Under the pieces are notes generated by a model. The model searched no databases. It saw nothing but the letters and a program-made list of their open reading frames with translations, and was not told where the DNA came from. The position numbers and the translations under genes were made by a program. Positions 11,788 to 12,403 of a stretch of 12,403 nt of DNA are shown piece by piece. The DNA is from Acidimicrobiaceae bacterium (GTDB taxonomy: Bacteria > Actinomycetota > Acidimicrobiia > Acidimicrobiales > Ilumatobacteraceae). Where the stretch lies: NCBI GenBank assembly GCA_006515795.1, contig VFMC01000033.1:17597-29999 (forward strand), written 5' to 3'. Within the stretch, counting starts at the first letter, position 1, and every line of letters begins with the position of its first letter.

Positions 11788-12403
11788 AGGTGTGGATCGG
11801 GCCATCGGCGTCGCGCAGTGACGGCACCGAGCGACCGGTACGTCTGGCGATGATCTCGGCACAGATCGAGATCGCCGTCTCCTCTGGCGTCCGTGCGCCG
11901 AGGGAGAGCCCGATCGGCGACATCAGCCGTTGCAGTTCGCCAGGCGCCACGCCGGCGTCGAGCAACCGCTCGGTGCGCCTGGCGTGCGTGGTGCGGCTGC
12001 CCATCACCCCGATGTAACCCACATCGGTGGACAGGGCGCCTCGTACCGCGGGCACGTCGAACTTCGGGTCGTGGGTGAGGATGCACACCGCGTCGCGCTG
12101 GCCGAGCAGGTGACCGCGTTCGGCGAAAACCGGACCCGGCCACGACACCACGACCTCGTCGGCGGCCGGGAATCGACGCCTGGTGGCGAAGATCTCGCGG
12201 GCATCGCAGACCGTCACCCTGTAGCCGAGCACCTTGGCGACACGCGACAGTGCCGCGGTGAAGTCGACCGCGCCGAAGATGAGCATCTGCGGTGGCGGTG
12301 CCCAGCTCTCGACGAAGACCGAAACGGTCGGGGCGTTGACGAGATCTTCGGGGGTGGTTTCGCCGTCGGGCCCGTAGTGCCGAACACCCGAGCGCCCGGC
12401 CTC
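11786..12403 (-). CDS. xdhC: XdhC/CoxI family protein, N-terminus beyond the window
   Basis: XdhC-type proteins bind sulfurated molybdopterin cofactor and insert it into xanthine dehydrogenase or CO dehydrogenase. The visible 205 residues cover the end of the N-terminal XdhC domain, a short proline linker (SWAPPP) and the whole C-terminal Rossmann domain: LIFGAVDFTAALSRVAKVLG, VTVCDAREIFATRRRFP, AVCILTHDPKFD, GYIGVMGSRTTHARR and SPIGLSLGARTPEETAISI. The frame is open to the right edge, so the gene starts outside. The nucleotide-binding loop reads GAVDFTAAL where many relatives have GAGxxAxAL, a minor deviation. It lies on the same strand as mocA and coxG but is separated from them by the divergent NlpC/P60 gene. 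Together these genes suggest a molybdenum-hydroxylase maturation locus extending to the right. Confidence 0.92.
   Translation of the reverse strand, partial: EAGRSGVRHYGPDGETTPEDLVNAPTVSVFVESWAPPPQMLIFGAVDFTAALSRVAKVLGYRVTVCDAREIFATRRRFPAADEVVVSWPGPVFAERGHLLGQRDAVCILTHDPKFDVPAVRGALSTDVGYIGVMGSRTTHARRTERLLDAGVAPGELQRLMSPIGLSLGARTPEETAISICAEIIARRTGRSVPSLRDADGPIHT

Overview
The window is high-GC DNA, dense with genes, from an actinobacterium. Gene content fits the class Acidimicrobiia (Ilumatobacter-like): a DUF501 gene overlapping a Ppx/GppA-type gene, a DUF459 SGNH protein, an actinobacterial RimJ-like acetyltransferase, and starts that look leaderless. The taxonomic placement is inference, because no rRNA or marker protein is present. 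No tRNA, rRNA, CRISPR array, insertion sequence or phage gene was seen, and no stretch over 300 bases lacks a gene.

Left block (1-4467, all minus strand, transcribed right to left): a BMP-family ABC importer in the order lipoprotein binding protein, double-domain ATPase, permease 1, permease 2 (runs off the left edge). Its substrate is probably a nucleoside or a related compound. A strong hairpin lies between the binding-protein and ATPase genes. Permease 1 has no stop codon in this sequence; it loses homology in mid-protein and permease 2 continues in another frame, so the junction carries a frame break or a deletion.

Middle block (4468-8754): plus-strand genes for a secreted DUF459 SGNH hydrolase and an LPXTG-anchored surface protein; a minus-strand unknown gene broken by one frameshift; then a crotonase-fold protein lacking both catalytic glutamates, and a small very basic protein. 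These appear to be separate transcription units with cell-surface or housekeeping roles.

Right block (8116-12403): a tight minus-strand operon runs from a MocA-like molybdopterin nucleotidyltransferase through CoxG, DUF501 (frame-broken), a half-length Ppx/GppA-like protein and a RimJ-like acetyltransferase, with overlapping or nearly overlapping junctions. Divergent from it is a secreted NlpC/P60 peptidase, whose promoter holds two near-identical 17-bp direct repeats. Convergent with that is the C-terminal part of XdhC. MocA, CoxG and XdhC together point to a molybdenum-hydroxylase (aerobic CO dehydrogenase or xanthine dehydrogenase type) maturation locus; the structural subunits are not in view.

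Three coding sequences out of about fifteen are interrupted (near 760, 6386 and 9470). Either the sequence carries assembly deletions or this strain has decaying genes; the sequence alone cannot decide. No wholly new system is demonstrated. The most interesting leads are the repeat-bearing promoter at 11049-11101, the truncated Ppx-like gene inside the molybdenum-linked operon, and the LPXTG protein.
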